Assembly (NCBI RefSeq): GCF_003086355.1
Contig: NZ_CP031733.1
Span: 1,054,001-1,118,000, forward strand
Direction: 5' to 3'
Length of the DNA stretch: 64,000 nt
From: Streptococcus chenjunshii
GTDB taxonomy: Bacteria > Bacillota > Bacilli > Lactobacillales > Streptococcaceae
This document shows, one piece after another, positions 1 through 9,491 of this stretch; position 1 is the first letter of the stretch; the number at the start of each line of letters is the position of its first letter. A program made the position numbers and the translations under genes. The notes beneath the pieces are model-generated. The model made no database searches and was not told where the DNA came from. It saw nothing but the letters and a program-made list of their open reading frames with translations.

Positions 1-504
1 AAGTGGGGCGATCCAATGGATCCGCAGACAACATTGGCTCCGCTGTCATCTGCAGAAGCTAAAGCAGAAGTGCTGGAACAAATTAAACTGGCTGTAGATA
101 ATGGTGCTAATGTTGCTTACGGCAATGAAGTTATTGATCATCCAGGCAATTTTGTGATGCCAACAGTGCTGACAGATATTACTGAAGAAAACCCTATTTA
201 TAATCAAGAAATCTTTGGACCGGTTGCTTCTATTTACAAAGTAGCTTCTGAAGAAGAAGCGATTGCATTGGCAAACGATTCCAGCTACGGACTTGGCGGA
301 ACAGTCTTCAGTAAGGATATTGATCATGCCAGAGAAGTGGCAGCAAAAATTGAAACTGGTATGAGCTTTATCAATTCCGGCTGGACAACCCATCCTGAAG
401 TACCGTTTGGCGGTATTAAAAATTCCGGTTACGGCCGCGAATTGAGTCATCTTGGTTTTGATGCTTTTGTCAACGAACACTTGGTTTTTGTACCCAAAAA
501 CTAA
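1..504 (+). CDS. gabD: Succinate-semialdehyde dehydrogenase, C-terminal part
   Basis: C-terminal third of an NAD(P)-dependent aldehyde dehydrogenase; the 5' part lies outside the window and the reading frame is open from base 1. The motif GDPMDPQTTLAPLSS near the visible start is typical of succinate-semialdehyde dehydrogenases. QEIFGPV carries the conserved cofactor-binding Glu, and PFGGIKNSGYGRE is the family C-terminal signature. The catalytic Cys lies in the missing part. It oxidises succinate semialdehyde to succinate in the cytoplasm. A terminator follows directly. The exact substrate within the aldehyde dehydrogenase superfamily is inferred from the loop sequence. Confidence 0.85.
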   Translation, partial: KWGDPMDPQTTLAPLSSAEAKAEVLEQIKLAVDNGANVAYGNEVIDHPGNFVMPTVLTDITEENPIYNQEIFGPVASIYKVASEEEAIALANDSSYGLGGTVFSKDIDHAREVAAKIETGMSFINSGWTTHPEVPFGGIKNSGYGRELSHLGFDAFVNEHLVFVPKN

Positions 505-533
505 CTGACAGATAAGCCGGCATATAACTAATT

Positions 534-588
534 AAACTGGGAAATGCAGCGACTGCAAATAAGCCTTCTGCATTCTCAGTTTTTTTAA
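534..588 (+). terminator. Rho-independent terminator after gabD
   Basis: Inverted repeat AAACTGGGAAATGCAG / CTGCATTCTCAGTTT followed by a T run. It closes the dehydrogenase transcript ahead of the uvrC promoter. Confidence 0.8.
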
Positions 589-667
589 TTTTTGAACAGT
601 TGAAATCGAATGAAGAACATCACTCTCGCCTTCTGATTTTTAAACTCGGAAAAGCGGCGGTCTTTTT

Positions 668-684
668 GCTATAATAGCATTATG
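668..684 (+). promoter_or_regulatory. Extended -10 promoter at uvrC start (possible leaderless mRNA)
   Basis: TGCTATAAT is a perfect extended -10 element (TATAAT at 670-675). Its expected start site, about 7 bases downstream, coincides with the A of the uvrC ATG at 682. No Shine-Dalgarno sequence lies between them, so the transcript may begin at the start codon. No good -35 is visible, which is tolerated by extended -10 promoters. Confidence 0.55.
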
Positions 685-2475
685 AACGATCTGATTAAAC
701 ATAAACTGGAGCTCCTGCCAGACAGTCCTGGCTGTTATATCCATAAAGATAAAGACGGGACCATTATTTATGTGGGCAAGGCGAAAAATCTGAAAAACCG
801 TGTACGCAGCTATTTTCATGGCAGCCACAATACTAAAACGGAGCTGCTGATATCCGAAATTGCTGATTTCGAGTATATTGTGACAGGCTCTAATACGGAA
901 GCCCTTCTGCTTGAAATTAATCTGATTCAGAAAAATCTGCCTAAATATAATATCAGGCTTAAGGACGATAAATCTTACCCTTTTATCAAAATTACGGTAA
1001 ATGAAACGTATCCGCGCCTGATGATTACCCGGCAGGTGAAAAAAGACGGAGGCCTCTATTTCGGGCCCTATCCCGATTCAGGTGCGGCAACAGAAATTAA
1101 GCGGCTGCTGGATAGGATTTTTCCTTTTAAGAAATGTAAGAATCCGCCTGGAAAAGTCTGCTTTTACTATCATTTAGGGCAATGTCAGGCACATACGGTC
1201 TGTCATACAGATCATCAGTATTTTGTTGATATGGCTCAGGATGTCCGGAGTTTTCTTAATGGCCGTAACAACCGGATTATTGATGATTTAAAAGACAAGA
1301 TGCAAAAGGCAGCGGAGCTCATGGAATTTGAACGGGCTGCTGAGTACCGTGACTTGCTTCAGGCCATTGCGACCCTGCGGACAAAACAGCGTGTCATGAG
1401 TCAGGATATGATGGATCGCGATATTTTCGGCTATGCTGTTGATAAGGGCTGGATGTGTGTCCAGGTTTTCTTTGTCCGTCAGGGGAAACTCATCCAGCGC
1501 GATGTCAATATGTTTCCTTATTATAACGAAGCTGAGGAAGATTTTTTAACCTATATTGGGCAGTTCTATCAAGATAAGAAGCATTTCGTTCCCAGAGAAA
1601 TCTTTATTCCGTCAGATATTGATTCAGATTTAGTTAAGGCAGTTGTTGACAGTAAGATTATCAAACCGCAGCGCGGGGAGAAGAAGCAACTGGTCAGTCT
1701 GACTGTCAAAAATGCCCGTGTCAGTCTGCAGCAAAAGTTTGATTTACTGGAAAAAGATCTCAAAAAAACAGACGGAGCTGTTGAGAATATCGGCACCCTT
1801 CTCAATATTCCAAAACCAGTCCGCATTGAGGCTTTTGATAATTCCAATATTCAGGGGACCAGTCCGGTGGCAGCTATGGTTGTTTTTGTTAATGGGAAAC
1901 CCAGCAAAAAAGATTACCGAAAATTTAAAATCAAGATTGTCATCGGCCCGGATGATTATGCCAGTATGCGTGAAGTTATCTATCGCAGGTACAGCCGTGT
2001 TATGCGTGACGGCTTGACACCGCCTGACCTCATTATTATCGACGGCGGCCAAGGTCAAGTGAATGTTGCCCGCGATGTCATCGAAAACCAACTGGGGCTG
2101 GATATCCCAATTGCCGGTCTGCAGAAAAATGACAGGCACCAGACTCATGAACTGCTTTTTGGAGATCCCTTAGAAGTGGTTGAACTGCCAAGAAACTCGG
2201 AAGAATTTTTCCTTTTACAGCGTATTCAGGATGAAGTGCACCGTTTTGCCATTACTTTTCACAGGCAGCTGCGTTCGAAGAATTCCTTTTCGTCTAAGCT
2301 GGATAATGTAGCAGGCCTGGGACCTAAGCGCAAACAGCTCCTGCTGAGACACTTTAAAAACCTGCATAATATCCAAGAAGCCAGTGTTGATGACATCGTC
2401 AGCTGCGGTGTACCGCGAAATGTTGCGGAAGCACTGAAAGAGCAGCTGACAGCGAACACCGAAAAAGAAGAGTGA
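682..2475 (+). CDS. uvrC: Excinuclease ABC subunit C
   Basis: Nucleotide excision repair endonuclease that makes the 3' and 5' incisions after UvrAB loads on damage. Length (597 residues) is normal. The N-terminal GIY-YIG domain ([20 protein letters not shown], about residues 17-36) is followed by a UVR helical motif at about 200-235. The RNase H-like incision domain ([15 protein letters not shown]) and C-terminal helix-hairpin-helix repeats ([13 protein letters not shown]) complete the family order. The ATG at 682 matches the family N-terminus ([17 protein letters not shown]) yet has no ribosome binding site, see the promoter entry. Confidence 0.96.
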   Translation: MNDLIKHKLELLPDSPGCYIHKDKDGTIIYVGKAKNLKNRVRSYFHGSHNTKTELLISEIADFEYIVTGSNTEALLLEINLIQKNLPKYNIRLKDDKSYPFIKITVNETYPRLMITRQVKKDGGLYFGPYPDSGAATEIKRLLDRIFPFKKCKNPPGKVCFYYHLGQCQAHTVCHTDHQYFVDMAQDVRSFLNGRNNRIIDDLKDKMQKAAELMEFERAAEYRDLLQAIATLRTKQRVMSQDMMDRDIFGYAVDKGWMCVQVFFVRQGKLIQRDVNMFPYYNEAEEDFLTYIGQFYQDKKHFVPREIFIPSDIDSDLVKAVVDSKIIKPQRGEKKQLVSLTVKNARVSLQQKFDLLEKDLKKTDGAVENIGTLLNIPKPVRIEAFDNSNIQGTSPVAAMVVFVNGKPSKKDYRKFKIKIVIGPDDYASMREVIYRRYSRVMRDGLTPPDLIIIDGGQGQVNVARDVIENQLGLDIPIAGLQKNDRHQTHELLFGDPLEVVELPRNSEEFFLLQRIQDEVHRFAITFHRQLRSKNSFSSKLDNVAGLGPKRKQLLLRHFKNLHNIQEASVDDIVSCGVPRNVAEALKEQLTANTEKEE

Positions 2476-2625
2476 GCGGGTTCTTTAAAACCATTGTGAC
2501 TGAACAGTTGCTAACCTAAACAGCTGTTTAAAGCTGTCCAGAAAAGTTTTGTTTCCAGTTATCCTTAGCGGCTGATACCTAAAAAGCCTTTATTCCTATT
2601 TCTGATAACTTAGCTCATTTTATGG

Positions 2626-2631
2626 TAAAAT
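2626..2631 (+). promoter_or_regulatory. Candidate extended -10 for the nitroreductase gene
   Basis: TGGTAAAAT resembles an extended -10 (TGnTATAAT) and lies 37 bases before the start codon, with AGGAAGG as ribosome binding site in between. The -35 is weak, so the call rests on the -10 and position. Confidence 0.4.
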
Positions 2632-2667
2632 AGAGTGGACAATACATAGAGAGATAGGAAGGTTATC

Positions 2668-3270
2668 ATGAAATTTCTGGAATTGAATAAAAAGCGTCAT
2701 GCGGTTAAAAGTTTTAATGACCAAGTGCTTGATTTTAAAGATTTACGGACGGCTATCGAGGTTGCCAGTCTGGCTCCCAGTGCCCATAATATTCAGCCTT
2801 GGAAGTTTGTTGTGGTTAAGGAAAAAAAGGAACAGCTAGCTGAAAAACTGCCGGCCCTGAATAGAAAACAAGTGGAAGAAGCGCAGTATGTTGTAGCACT
2901 TTTTACGGATACTGATTTACAGCAGCGGGCTCGAAAAATTGCCCGCATCGGCAGTAAAAATCTGTCAGATGATTTAATCAGTTATTATATGGAAACCCTG
3001 CCGGCACGTATTGCTCACTTTGACCGAGAAACAACAGGAGAATATCTGGCTGTTAATGCTGGTATTGTGGCTATGAATCTGGTGCTGGCACTGACTGATC
3101 AGGGAATTGCTTCCAATATCATCCTCGGTTTTGATAAAAAAGATGTGCAGTCTGTTTTGGACATTGACCAGCGTTTTCGCCCGGAACTTTTGGTTACAGC
3201 GGGCTACAGCGATTCTAAGCCGGAGCCAAGCTATCGTTTGCCGGTTGATGATATGATTGAAAGACGTTAA
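2668..3270 (+). CDS. Nitroreductase-family FMN oxidoreductase
   Basis: Flavin-dependent NAD(P)H oxidoreductase of the nitroreductase fold, 200 residues. The N-terminal motif KKRHAVKSFND and the segment APSAHNIQPWKFVVV are the FMN-binding signatures. The C-terminal half (ASNIILGFD... ELLVTAGY) fits the family. The physiological substrate cannot be read from sequence. It starts at an ATG behind AGGAAGG. It lies 18 bases upstream of pepV with no terminator between, so the two are probably cotranscribed, an arrangement I recall from other streptococci. Confidence 0.9.
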   Translation: MKFLELNKKRHAVKSFNDQVLDFKDLRTAIEVASLAPSAHNIQPWKFVVVKEKKEQLAEKLPALNRKQVEEAQYVVALFTDTDLQQRARKIARIGSKNLSDDLISYYMETLPARIAHFDRETTGEYLAVNAGIVAMNLVLALTDQGIASNIILGFDKKDVQSVLDIDQRFRPELLVTAGYSDSKPEPSYRLPVDDMIERR

Positions 3271-3288
3271 GAAAGAGGCAGTAAAAAT

Positions 3289-4698
3289 ATGGCAATTGAT
3301 TTTCAGGCAGAAGTAACTAAACGCCGTGATGCGATGATGGCTGATTTATTGGCCTTGCTGCGGATTAATTCCGAGCGCGCTGATCATCTGGCTGACGCGC
3401 AGCACCCTTTTGGCCCTGGTCCAGTCCAGGCTCTGGAAACGTTTCTGGCTTTGGCTGAGCGAGACGGCTATCAGACACGCAATATTGACAATTATGCCGG
3501 TCATTTTGAGTACGGTCAAGGGGATGAGGTTTTGGGAATTTTTGCCCATTTGGATGTGGTGCCTGCTGGCAGCGGCTGGGAAACGGATCCTTATGAGCCA
3601 GTTCTTAAAGACGGTAAGCTCTATGCCCGCGGTGCATCAGACGATAAAGGGCCGACTATGGCTTGCTATTATGCTCTAAAAATCATCAAGGAATTAGAGC
3701 TCCCAGTTTCTAAAAAAGTACGTTTTATCGTCGGTACAGATGAAGAATCCGGCTGGGCGGATATGGATTATTACTTTGAACACAGCGGGGTTGAAAAGCC
3801 TGACTTTGGTTTTTCACCAGATGCGGAGTTTCCGATTATCAATGGTGAAAAAGGCAATATCACACAGTATCTGCATTTTTCCGGCAGTAATGGCAGTGAT
3901 TTTGTCCTGCACTCTTTTGAGGGAGGGCTGCGGGAAAATATGGTTCCTGAATCGGCAACAGCTGTTTTTTCTGCAAAAAAAGCCCGCTTTGCAGAAATAG
4001 AGACTGAGCTGTCGCAGTTTGCTGCCAAAAATGATCTGCGGACAGAGCTTACACAGGATAATGACCTGTTCACTATCACAGTTACCGGCAAATCAGCCCA
4101 TGGGATGTCCCCTCAGGCAGGAATCAACGGTGCTACTTACTTGGCATCCTTTCTGAGCCGGTTTAGCTTTGCTGGCGCAGCCAGAGATTATCTGAATCTT
4201 GCAGGCTGCATTCTGCATCTGGACTATTATGGTGAAAAAACCGGGGTTGCTTACACCGATACTAAAATGGGGGCATTAACTATGAATCCCGGTATTTTTC
4301 GCTTTGATGCAGCTTCTGATGATAATACGATTGCTCTCAATTTTCGTTTTCCTCAAGGGACAAGCTCAGAAACCATTTATCAGCAGCTGACCAAACTTCA
4401 GGGGCCCGAAAGGGTGACCGTAAGCAAACACCTGCATGAACCGCATTATGTTCCGCCGACAGATTCTTTAGTGTCGACCCTGCTTAATGTTTATGAAAAA
4501 CAGACAGGGCTTAAAGGGGACGAACAAATTATCGGCGGCGGCACTTTCGGGCGTCTCCTTGAGCGTGGTGTAGCTTACGGCGCTATGTTCCCCGGCTATG
4601 AAAATACGATGCACCAAGCTAATGAATTTGCGGATGTTGAAGATTTGTACCGAGCTGCAGCTATTTATGCTGAAGCTATCTATGAATTGATAAAATAG
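3289..4698 (+). CDS. pepV: Dipeptidase PepV (M20 metallopeptidase)
   Basis: Cytoplasmic zinc dipeptidase that cleaves dipeptides imported during growth on peptides; 469 residues, the usual PepV length. The M20 metal ligands are visible in order: [10 protein letters not shown] (His), GASDDKGP (Asp), [10 protein letters not shown] (catalytic Glu and ligand Glu), SPDAEFP (Asp) and the C-terminal HQANEF (His). The lid domain between about residues 180 and 380 is present. AAGAGGCAG-type ribosome binding sequence precedes the ATG. A strong terminator follows the stop codon. Confidence 0.95.
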   Translation: MAIDFQAEVTKRRDAMMADLLALLRINSERADHLADAQHPFGPGPVQALETFLALAERDGYQTRNIDNYAGHFEYGQGDEVLGIFAHLDVVPAGSGWETDPYEPVLKDGKLYARGASDDKGPTMACYYALKIIKELELPVSKKVRFIVGTDEESGWADMDYYFEHSGVEKPDFGFSPDAEFPIINGEKGNITQYLHFSGSNGSDFVLHSFEGGLRENMVPESATAVFSAKKARFAEIETELSQFAAKNDLRTELTQDNDLFTITVTGKSAHGMSPQAGINGATYLASFLSRFSFAGAARDYLNLAGCILHLDYYGEKTGVAYTDTKMGALTMNPGIFRFDAASDDNTIALNFRFPQGTSSETIYQQLTKLQGPERVTVSKHLHEPHYVPPTDSLVSTLLNVYEKQTGLKGDEQIIGGGTFGRLLERGVAYGAMFPGYENTMHQANEFADVEDLYRAAAIYAEAIYELIK

Positions 4699-4708
4699 CT
4701 TGTAATGG

Positions 4709-4731
4709 AGAAGGCTGCGGCCTTCTTTTTG
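4709..4731 (+). terminator. Rho-independent terminator after pepV
   Basis: AGAAGGCTGCGGCCTTCTTTTT: near-perfect hairpin with a T tract, 11 bases after the pepV stop. Confidence 0.88.
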
Positions 4732-4803
4732 CTTATGATACAAGGTGGTCTGTGCAGAGTAAGGACCTAGGGGACAAGCTATCATCGTTTTTTTATTGCA
4801 ATA

Positions 4804-4846
4804 TTCAGAAAAATAAGACTATTATTAATTTTATGTATTTTCTGAA
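4804..4846. repeat. Inverted repeat in pepV/VWA-protein intergenic region
   Basis: Perfect 9-base arms TTCAGAAAA (4804-4812) and TTTTCTGAA (4838-4846) flank an AT-rich loop. It lies upstream of the promoter for the surface protein gene. Function unknown: a protein-binding site or weak structure. The remainder of this ~340-base gap shows no gene. Confidence 0.5.
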
Positions 4847-4864
4847 ATAATACCGGAAATAGGC

Positions 4865-4893
4865 TTGAATTTCCATTTTCTAAGTGCTAGAAT
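4865..4893 (+). promoter_or_regulatory. Promoter of the VWA surface protein gene
   Basis: TTGAAT (-35), 17-base spacer, TGC then TAGAAT (extended -10). It predicts a leader of about 150 bases before the start at 5049. Confidence 0.6.
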
Positions 4894-5048
4894 GAGGGCA
4901 TAGATTTTACATCATTTGTTAATAGTACAAAAGCAAATTGGGTTTAATCAGGTAGCTGAACTGCAGCTTTTATGCATATACGGCTGTAGTCTTCCCCCCT
5001 TATTTTTATATCATTTTTATAGAAATAAGCAGATTAAAGGAGTTGAAA

Positions 5049-6455
5049 ATGAAAAAAGTTATGGATAAGCAAAATCGCTTTGCTTTTAGAAAACTGAAAA
5101 TCGGGCTGGTTTCAGTAACAGTTGCTTTTATTTTTGGAGCAGCTGGACAGGTTGCAGCTGAAGAAGGAACAGTCCCGGAAACAGTCCAGACTGCAGTAGA
5201 GCCAGAAACAAGTGCCAGTGCTGTCGAAGCGGCTGCATCCGAAATTGCTGAGAAAGCTGCCGTTCCTGTTGTTCCGGAAGAAAGTGCTGAGGCTGGAGAT
5301 GTCATCGATGTTACGGTAACAGAAAGCGGTGTAGTTGCCAGTGAAGAAGGCAATGTCTCTAAAGCTGAAAATACCATTACTGTTCGTACAACCAGTGTTG
5401 CTGACCCTAATGAGGCGCCTGCCGATCCTAATCCCAATGTGACGGTTACTGAATCGACGACTAACAGCGAAGATGATAATTACAGCTATACTGTATATGA
5501 AAGAGTTACCAAGACCAGCACTGAAGACTATATCCAGGAAGGTGATAAAATCAGTGAGCGGGAAACGACTAATGCTGATATCGTTTTTGTAATCGATCAT
5601 TCCATCTCTATGGATGTATATATTGATCAGGTGAAGACCAATGTTCGGAATTTTGTCAATGGTTTGCAGAACAGAAATATCTCTGTCAGGCTGGGACTGG
5701 TTGATTATGAGTACAATAAAGATGTCAATTATGCCCAATTTGACGGTTCACATTTTACCAGTGATATAGCTCAGTTCATTGCATCTTTGGATGGTATTAC
5801 GACTGCCGGTGGTTTTGAAGAAGCGACAGTTCCTCTGACTTATATTGCCACACCGGGAAACTATGACTGGTCAGCAGATCCTAATGCCAGACGTTTTGCT
5901 GTATTAATCACCGATGAAGATATTGATTATTTAGAAAATTCCCCTAGTTTAGAGGCGACAATTCAGGCTTTAAATGCTGCTAATATCAGTACGACCGTCA
6001 TTGCCGGCAATTATGACCAAGATGTTTATATGCCGCTGGTTAATGGTACTGGAGGCATCTTTGTTGACATATCCACTGATTTCAGTACAGCTTTGTCGGA
6101 TGATATTTCTACATGGGTAGTTGAAACAACTCAAGGACGTTTGTTAAAAGTTGTGACAGACCAGTATCATCTTTATGTCGAAGTTATAGCTGTACCTAAA
6201 GGAGGAAGCACTGCTGCAGGCTCCACTGTTGATCCGTCAGCTGTAAGTCTTGCGGCGCATAAAGCAGGCAGAAATACTGACCCGGTGCGTTATCACACAG
6301 AAGCATTCGTCCAGCAGGCTGCTGTTCTGCCTCAGACAGGAGAAAAGGATCAAGCTTACTTAGTTGGTTTTGGCACAGCGGCTGTCAGCCTTGCTTTAGG
6401 TATGGCTGTGAAATCTAAAAGAAATCGCACTCGTGTCTCTAAAAATACTGACTAA
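5049..6455 (+). CDS. LPXTG-anchored von Willebrand factor A surface protein
   Basis: Cell wall-anchored surface protein, 468 residues. The N-terminus has a YSIRK-related signal (FAFRKLKIGLVSVTVAF) with cleavage near AAE. A Val/Glu/Ala-rich acidic stretch (about 35-150) follows. The VWA domain (about 175-360) has a complete MIDAS start, VIDHSISMD (DxSxS), suggesting metal-dependent ligand adhesion. The C-terminus is a sortase signal: LPQTG, hydrophobic span, KSKRNR. The wall-spanning stalk between domain and anchor is very short (about 50 residues). I chose ATG 5049 because AAAGGAG at 5036-5042 is 6 bases upstream; the TTG at 5043 directly abuts it. Ligand unknown. Confidence 0.88.
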   Translation: MKKVMDKQNRFAFRKLKIGLVSVTVAFIFGAAGQVAAEEGTVPETVQTAVEPETSASAVEAAASEIAEKAAVPVVPEESAEAGDVIDVTVTESGVVASEEGNVSKAENTITVRTTSVADPNEAPADPNPNVTVTESTTNSEDDNYSYTVYERVTKTSTEDYIQEGDKISERETTNADIVFVIDHSISMDVYIDQVKTNVRNFVNGLQNRNISVRLGLVDYEYNKDVNYAQFDGSHFTSDIAQFIASLDGITTAGGFEEATVPLTYIATPGNYDWSADPNARRFAVLITDEDIDYLENSPSLEATIQALNAANISTTVIAGNYDQDVYMPLVNGTGGIFVDISTDFSTALSDDISTWVVETTQGRLLKVVTDQYHLYVEVIAVPKGGSTAAGSTVDPSAVSLAAHKAGRNTDPVRYHTEAFVQQAAVLPQTGEKDQAYLVGFGTAAVSLALGMAVKSKRNRTRVSKNTD

Positions 6456-6475
6456 CCACTTAACGGCCTGAAAAT

Positions 6476-6499
6476 ACCCTCAAATAAATGTGAGGGTGG
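6476..6499 (+). repeat. Small hairpin after the VWA gene
   Basis: ACCCTCAAATAAATGTGAGGGT forms a short stem-loop without a T run, just before the stronger bidirectional terminator. Confidence 0.4.
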
Positions 6500-6513
6500 G
6501 TTATAATAAAAAG

Positions 6514-6562
6514 AAAAAGCATCTCTGCAAGCTGTCTAATCTTGCTGCAGAGGTGCTTTTTT
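6514..6562. terminator. Bidirectional terminator between VWA gene and mnmE
   Basis: AAAAAGCATCTCTGCA and TGCTGCAGAGGTGCTTTTTT form a stem flanked by A and T runs, so it can end transcripts from both converging genes. Confidence 0.8.
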
Positions 6563-6646
6563 ATATGAATTCGCCATTAAAGGGCAGCGAAACCCCTCAG
6601 AAATTTGTTTAAACGCTTGACGGACAAGTTTTAAGCCGATGTTTAG

Positions 6647-8023
6647 CTATTTGCCTAAACAGAACTGGCTGAAAAGCTGTGTGATAAGTTCATCAGGAGC
6701 TGCATCGCCGGTAATTTCTCCTAGAATTTCCCAAGTTCGTGTCAAGTCTACTTGCAGCAAATCGACCGGCATGTCGAGCGCCAGTCCGTCATTGACTGCC
6801 TGCAGGCTGTCGATTGCCTTTTCAATCAGCGCAATATGCCGGGCATTTGAGAGGTAAGTAGCATCCTGTTCAGCAATTCCCGCTTGGTCAAAAAAGAGCT
6901 GACTGATGCGTTCTTCAATCTGGTTAGTGTTTTGATGCTTCAAAACAGAAATCGGCAGATAATCTGCCGGCAGATCTTCTGTTTCAATAACCTGAGGCAA
7001 ATCGGTTTTGTTGAGAAGAACAATCCGGTTGCTGTTTTCGCTCAGCTCAAGCAAGATACGATCCTGCTCAGTCAGCTTTTCAGCGGCATTAAGGACAAGC
7101 AGAACTAAATCAGCTTCTTTCAGAGCTTTCTTAGATCGCTCAACACCAATTTTTTCGACTAAATCATCGGTTTCTCTGATACCGGCTGTGTCAATCAATT
7201 TTAGCGGAACGCCTTTAATGTTGACATATTCTTCAATAACATCGCGGGTAGTCCCTGCTATATCTGTGACGATAGCTTTATCTTCCCGCAAGAGCTGATT
7301 GAGGAGACTGGATTTCCCGACATTGGGACGTCCGATAATAGCCGTTGCCAAGCCTTCCCGCAAAATTTTCCCTTGGCGGGCTGTTTTAAGCAAGTCTTTC
7401 AAAAGGTGCTGGAATTCTTGCGTTTTTTCGCGGATCAAAGCCGCTGTAACCTCTTCAACATCGTCATATTCGGGGTAGTCAATATTGACTTCGACCTGGG
7501 CCAGAGTGTTTAGAATCTCCTGCCTAGTTTCATTAATAAGCTGAGATAGAGAACCGTCCAGCTGCTTGACAGCCACATGCATGGCCTTATCAGTCTTCGC
7601 CCGAATCAAATCCATGACAGCTTCTGCCTGAGCCAAGTCAACACGGCCATTCAAAAAGGCACGTTTAGTGAATTCTCCCGGTTCAGCCAAGCGTGCTCCC
7701 TGCCTTAAAATAAGCTGCAAAATTTCATTGGTTACAGCAATACCGCCATGTGTATTGATTTCAATAACATCTTCACGTGTAAAAGTTTTAGGTGCCCGCA
7801 TAACAGTCACCATGACTTCATCAAGTACAGTCTTATCCTGCGGATCGATAATGTGGCCATAGTTAATGGTGTGAGACGCACTGTCTGTTAAATCTTTTCC
7901 TTTAAAAATTTTTTGGGCGATTGTCAGAGCTTCGGTTCCGGAAAGTCTGACAATGGCAATAGCGCCCTCCCCTAAGGGAGTGGCAATAGCTGCAATTGTG
8001 TCAAATTCTTTTGTAATACTCAT
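6647..8023 (-). CDS. mnmE: tRNA uridine-5-carboxymethylaminomethyl modification GTPase MnmE
   Basis: With MnmG it modifies the wobble uridine of several tRNAs. The N-terminal tetrahydrofolate-binding domain begins [22 protein letters not shown]. The helical domain contains a GTPase module with GRPNVGKSS (G1), DTAG (G3) and NKTD (G4). The C-terminus CLGK carries the conserved Cys of the CxGK motif. Length 458 residues is normal. I place the start at ATG 8023 (MSITKEF), which fits the family; the TTG at 8041 would add six residues. Transcribed convergent to the VWA gene. Confidence 0.96.
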   Translation of the reverse strand: MSITKEFDTIAAIATPLGEGAIAIVRLSGTEALTIAQKIFKGKDLTDSASHTINYGHIIDPQDKTVLDEVMVTVMRAPKTFTREDVIEINTHGGIAVTNEILQLILRQGARLAEPGEFTKRAFLNGRVDLAQAEAVMDLIRAKTDKAMHVAVKQLDGSLSQLINETRQEILNTLAQVEVNIDYPEYDDVEEVTAALIREKTQEFQHLLKDLLKTARQGKILREGLATAIIGRPNVGKSSLLNQLLREDKAIVTDIAGTTRDVIEEYVNIKGVPLKLIDTAGIRETDDLVEKIGVERSKKALKEADLVLLVLNAAEKLTEQDRILLELSENSNRIVLLNKTDLPQVIETEDLPADYLPISVLKHQNTNQIEERISQLFFDQAGIAEQDATYLSNARHIALIEKAIDSLQAVNDGLALDMPVDLLQVDLTRTWEILGEITGDAAPDELITQLFSQFCLGK

Positions 8024-8208
8024 GGTTTTATTGTAACGCAAACTGCGGTAAGGCGCAATTATTTAAAATAAAGGCTTAAGCTGCAAATCACCTTTAAAAT
8101 GACAGGTGGTAAATAATCCTCTTAACCATTTTTCAAAGTAGAGATTTCCTCGCCGGAAAGGAGTAAGAAGCTGCAACTTTTTTAAAGTTATCATATATAA
8201 GAAAATGT

Positions 8209-8237
8209 TTTCAAATTTAGTTTTAAACTGGTATAAT
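8209..8237 (+). promoter_or_regulatory. Promoter for rpiA operon, with long repeat-filled leader
   Basis: TTCAAA, 17-base spacer, TATAAT at 8232-8237. If used, the rpiA transcript would carry a leader of about 550 bases made largely of the palindromic repeat units described below. Confidence 0.55.
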
Positions 8238-8348
8238 AGTTAGTTGGGAAACAGTCATTTCAGTCAAAAGTTCATCAGGACTTTATTACAAAATGACGAG
8301 TAAGCCGATGCAGATATCCAAGGACTGCAGCTGTCTTCCAGATGTTTT

Positions 8349-8435
8349 GCAGGGGTTGCGCAGACGAAATCGGAGATTTCGGGTTTACCGACTATTTTCC
8401 CATTGCGTTTTTAACGGCCTTTGTATCTTGATGGA
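8349..8435 (+). repeat. Mosaic palindromic element, variant with GAAATC/GATTTC hairpin
   Basis: Contains GCAGGGG, the stem-loop CGAAATCggaGATTTCG and the shared 3' end TTTTTAACGGCCTTTGTATCTTGATGGA. Related copies occur at about 16540-16620, 21976-22055 and, inverted, 27351-27506. It leads directly into the 116-base tandem units. Confidence 0.75.
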
Positions 8436-8783
8436 ATTGAACACGCCCTAAAATCCTAGTGAAAAAGATGGCTGTCATCGTGATGCTTTGGCATCATTTG
8501 CCATCTCCTATTTTCATACGGATTTTTTAACGGCCTTTGTATCTTGATGGAATTGAACACGCCCTAAAATCCTAGTGAAAAAGATGGCTGTCATCGTGAT
8601 GCTTTGGCATCACTTGCCATCCCCTATTTTCATACGGATTTTTTAACGGGCTTTGTATCTTGATGGAATTGAACACGCCCTAAAATCCTAGTGAAAAAGA
8701 TGGCTGTCATCGTGATGCTTTGGCATCATTTGCCATCCCCTATTTTCATACGGATTTTTTAACGGGCTTTGTATCTTGATGGA
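8436..8783 (+). repeat. Three tandem 116-bp palindromic repeat units upstream of rpiA
   Basis: Units at 8436-8551, 8552-8667 and 8668-8783 are each exactly 116 bases and differ at only a few positions. Each folds back over nearly its full length: ACACGCCCTAAAATCC at the left pairs imperfectly with GGATTTTTTAACGGGCTTTGT at the right. Next come TGAAAA with TTTTCA and GATGGC with GCCATC. The tip is GTGATGCTTTGGCATCA. The last unit ends in TCTTGATGGA, whose GGA merges with the GGAGGAGG ribosome binding site of rpiA. There are no CRISPR-like spacers. Confidence 0.92.
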
Positions 8784-8791
8784 GGAGGAAT

Positions 8792-9490
8792 ATGGAGGAA
8801 CTTAAGAAGAAAGCAGGGGTTGCTGCTGCCCAATATGTTTCAGACGGTATGGTTCTTGGTCTTGGGACGGGGTCGACAGCTCGTTATTTTGTTGAAGAGG
8901 TCGGCCGGCGTGTACAGGAGGAAGGGCTTTGTGTCATTGGTGTGACAACATCCAGTCAAACAACAGCTCAGGCTGAAAGTCTGGGAATCCCTTTAAAAAA
9001 TATTGACGAAATTGAAACAATCGATCTCACTGTTGATGGTGCTGACGAAGTTGATTCGGACTTTAATGGGATTAAAGGTGGCGGCGGTGCCTTACTTATG
9101 GAAAAAATAGTGGCTACGCTTACTGAACAATATATCTGGGTTGTGGATGAATCCAAGCTTGTGACATCTCTCGGCGCCTTCAAACTGCCAGTTGAAGTGG
9201 TTCAGTATGGAGCCGAGTGTCTTTTTCGCCGTTTCCAAAAAAAAGGCTATAGGCCGTCTTTTCGCAGCAAGGAGGGAAAACGTTTTGTAACGGATATGCA
9301 GAACTTTATTATCGACCTAGATTTGCAGAAAATTGAAAATCCTTGGACCTTGGCTGATGAGCTTGATCGCACGGTCGGTGTTGTTGAACATGGGCTGTTT
9401 AACGGTATGGTCGACCAGGTGATAGTTGCTGATAAAGCAGGTATCAAGAAACTGAATGCTCCTAAAAAAGATATTAGAAAGAAAATGTAA
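8792..9490 (+). CDS. rpiA: Ribose-5-phosphate isomerase A
   Basis: Interconverts ribose 5-phosphate and ribulose 5-phosphate; first gene of a pentose/nucleoside salvage operon. Signature motifs GLGTGSTA (phosphate loop), DGADEVD (catalytic Asp region), [12 protein letters not shown] and VDESKLV are all present. Length 232 residues is close to the family norm. The ATG at 8792 has a strong GGAGGAGG, whose first bases are the end of the repeat element. deoB starts 1 base after its stop. Confidence 0.96.
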   Translation: MEELKKKAGVAAAQYVSDGMVLGLGTGSTARYFVEEVGRRVQEEGLCVIGVTTSSQTTAQAESLGIPLKNIDEIETIDLTVDGADEVDSDFNGIKGGGGALLMEKIVATLTEQYIWVVDESKLVTSLGAFKLPVEVVQYGAECLFRRFQKKGYRPSFRSKEGKRFVTDMQNFIIDLDLQKIENPWTLADELDRTVGVVEHGLFNGMVDQVIVADKAGIKKLNAPKKDIRKKM

Positions 9491-9491
9491 A

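Noticed and set aside
1744..2148. 134-codon minus-strand ORF inside uvrC
   Set aside because: Shadow of the conserved uvrC coding frame.
8436..8783. Possible CRISPR array because of regular 116-base repeats
   Set aside because: The units abut without unique spacers, each is itself a long palindrome, and there are no cas genes.
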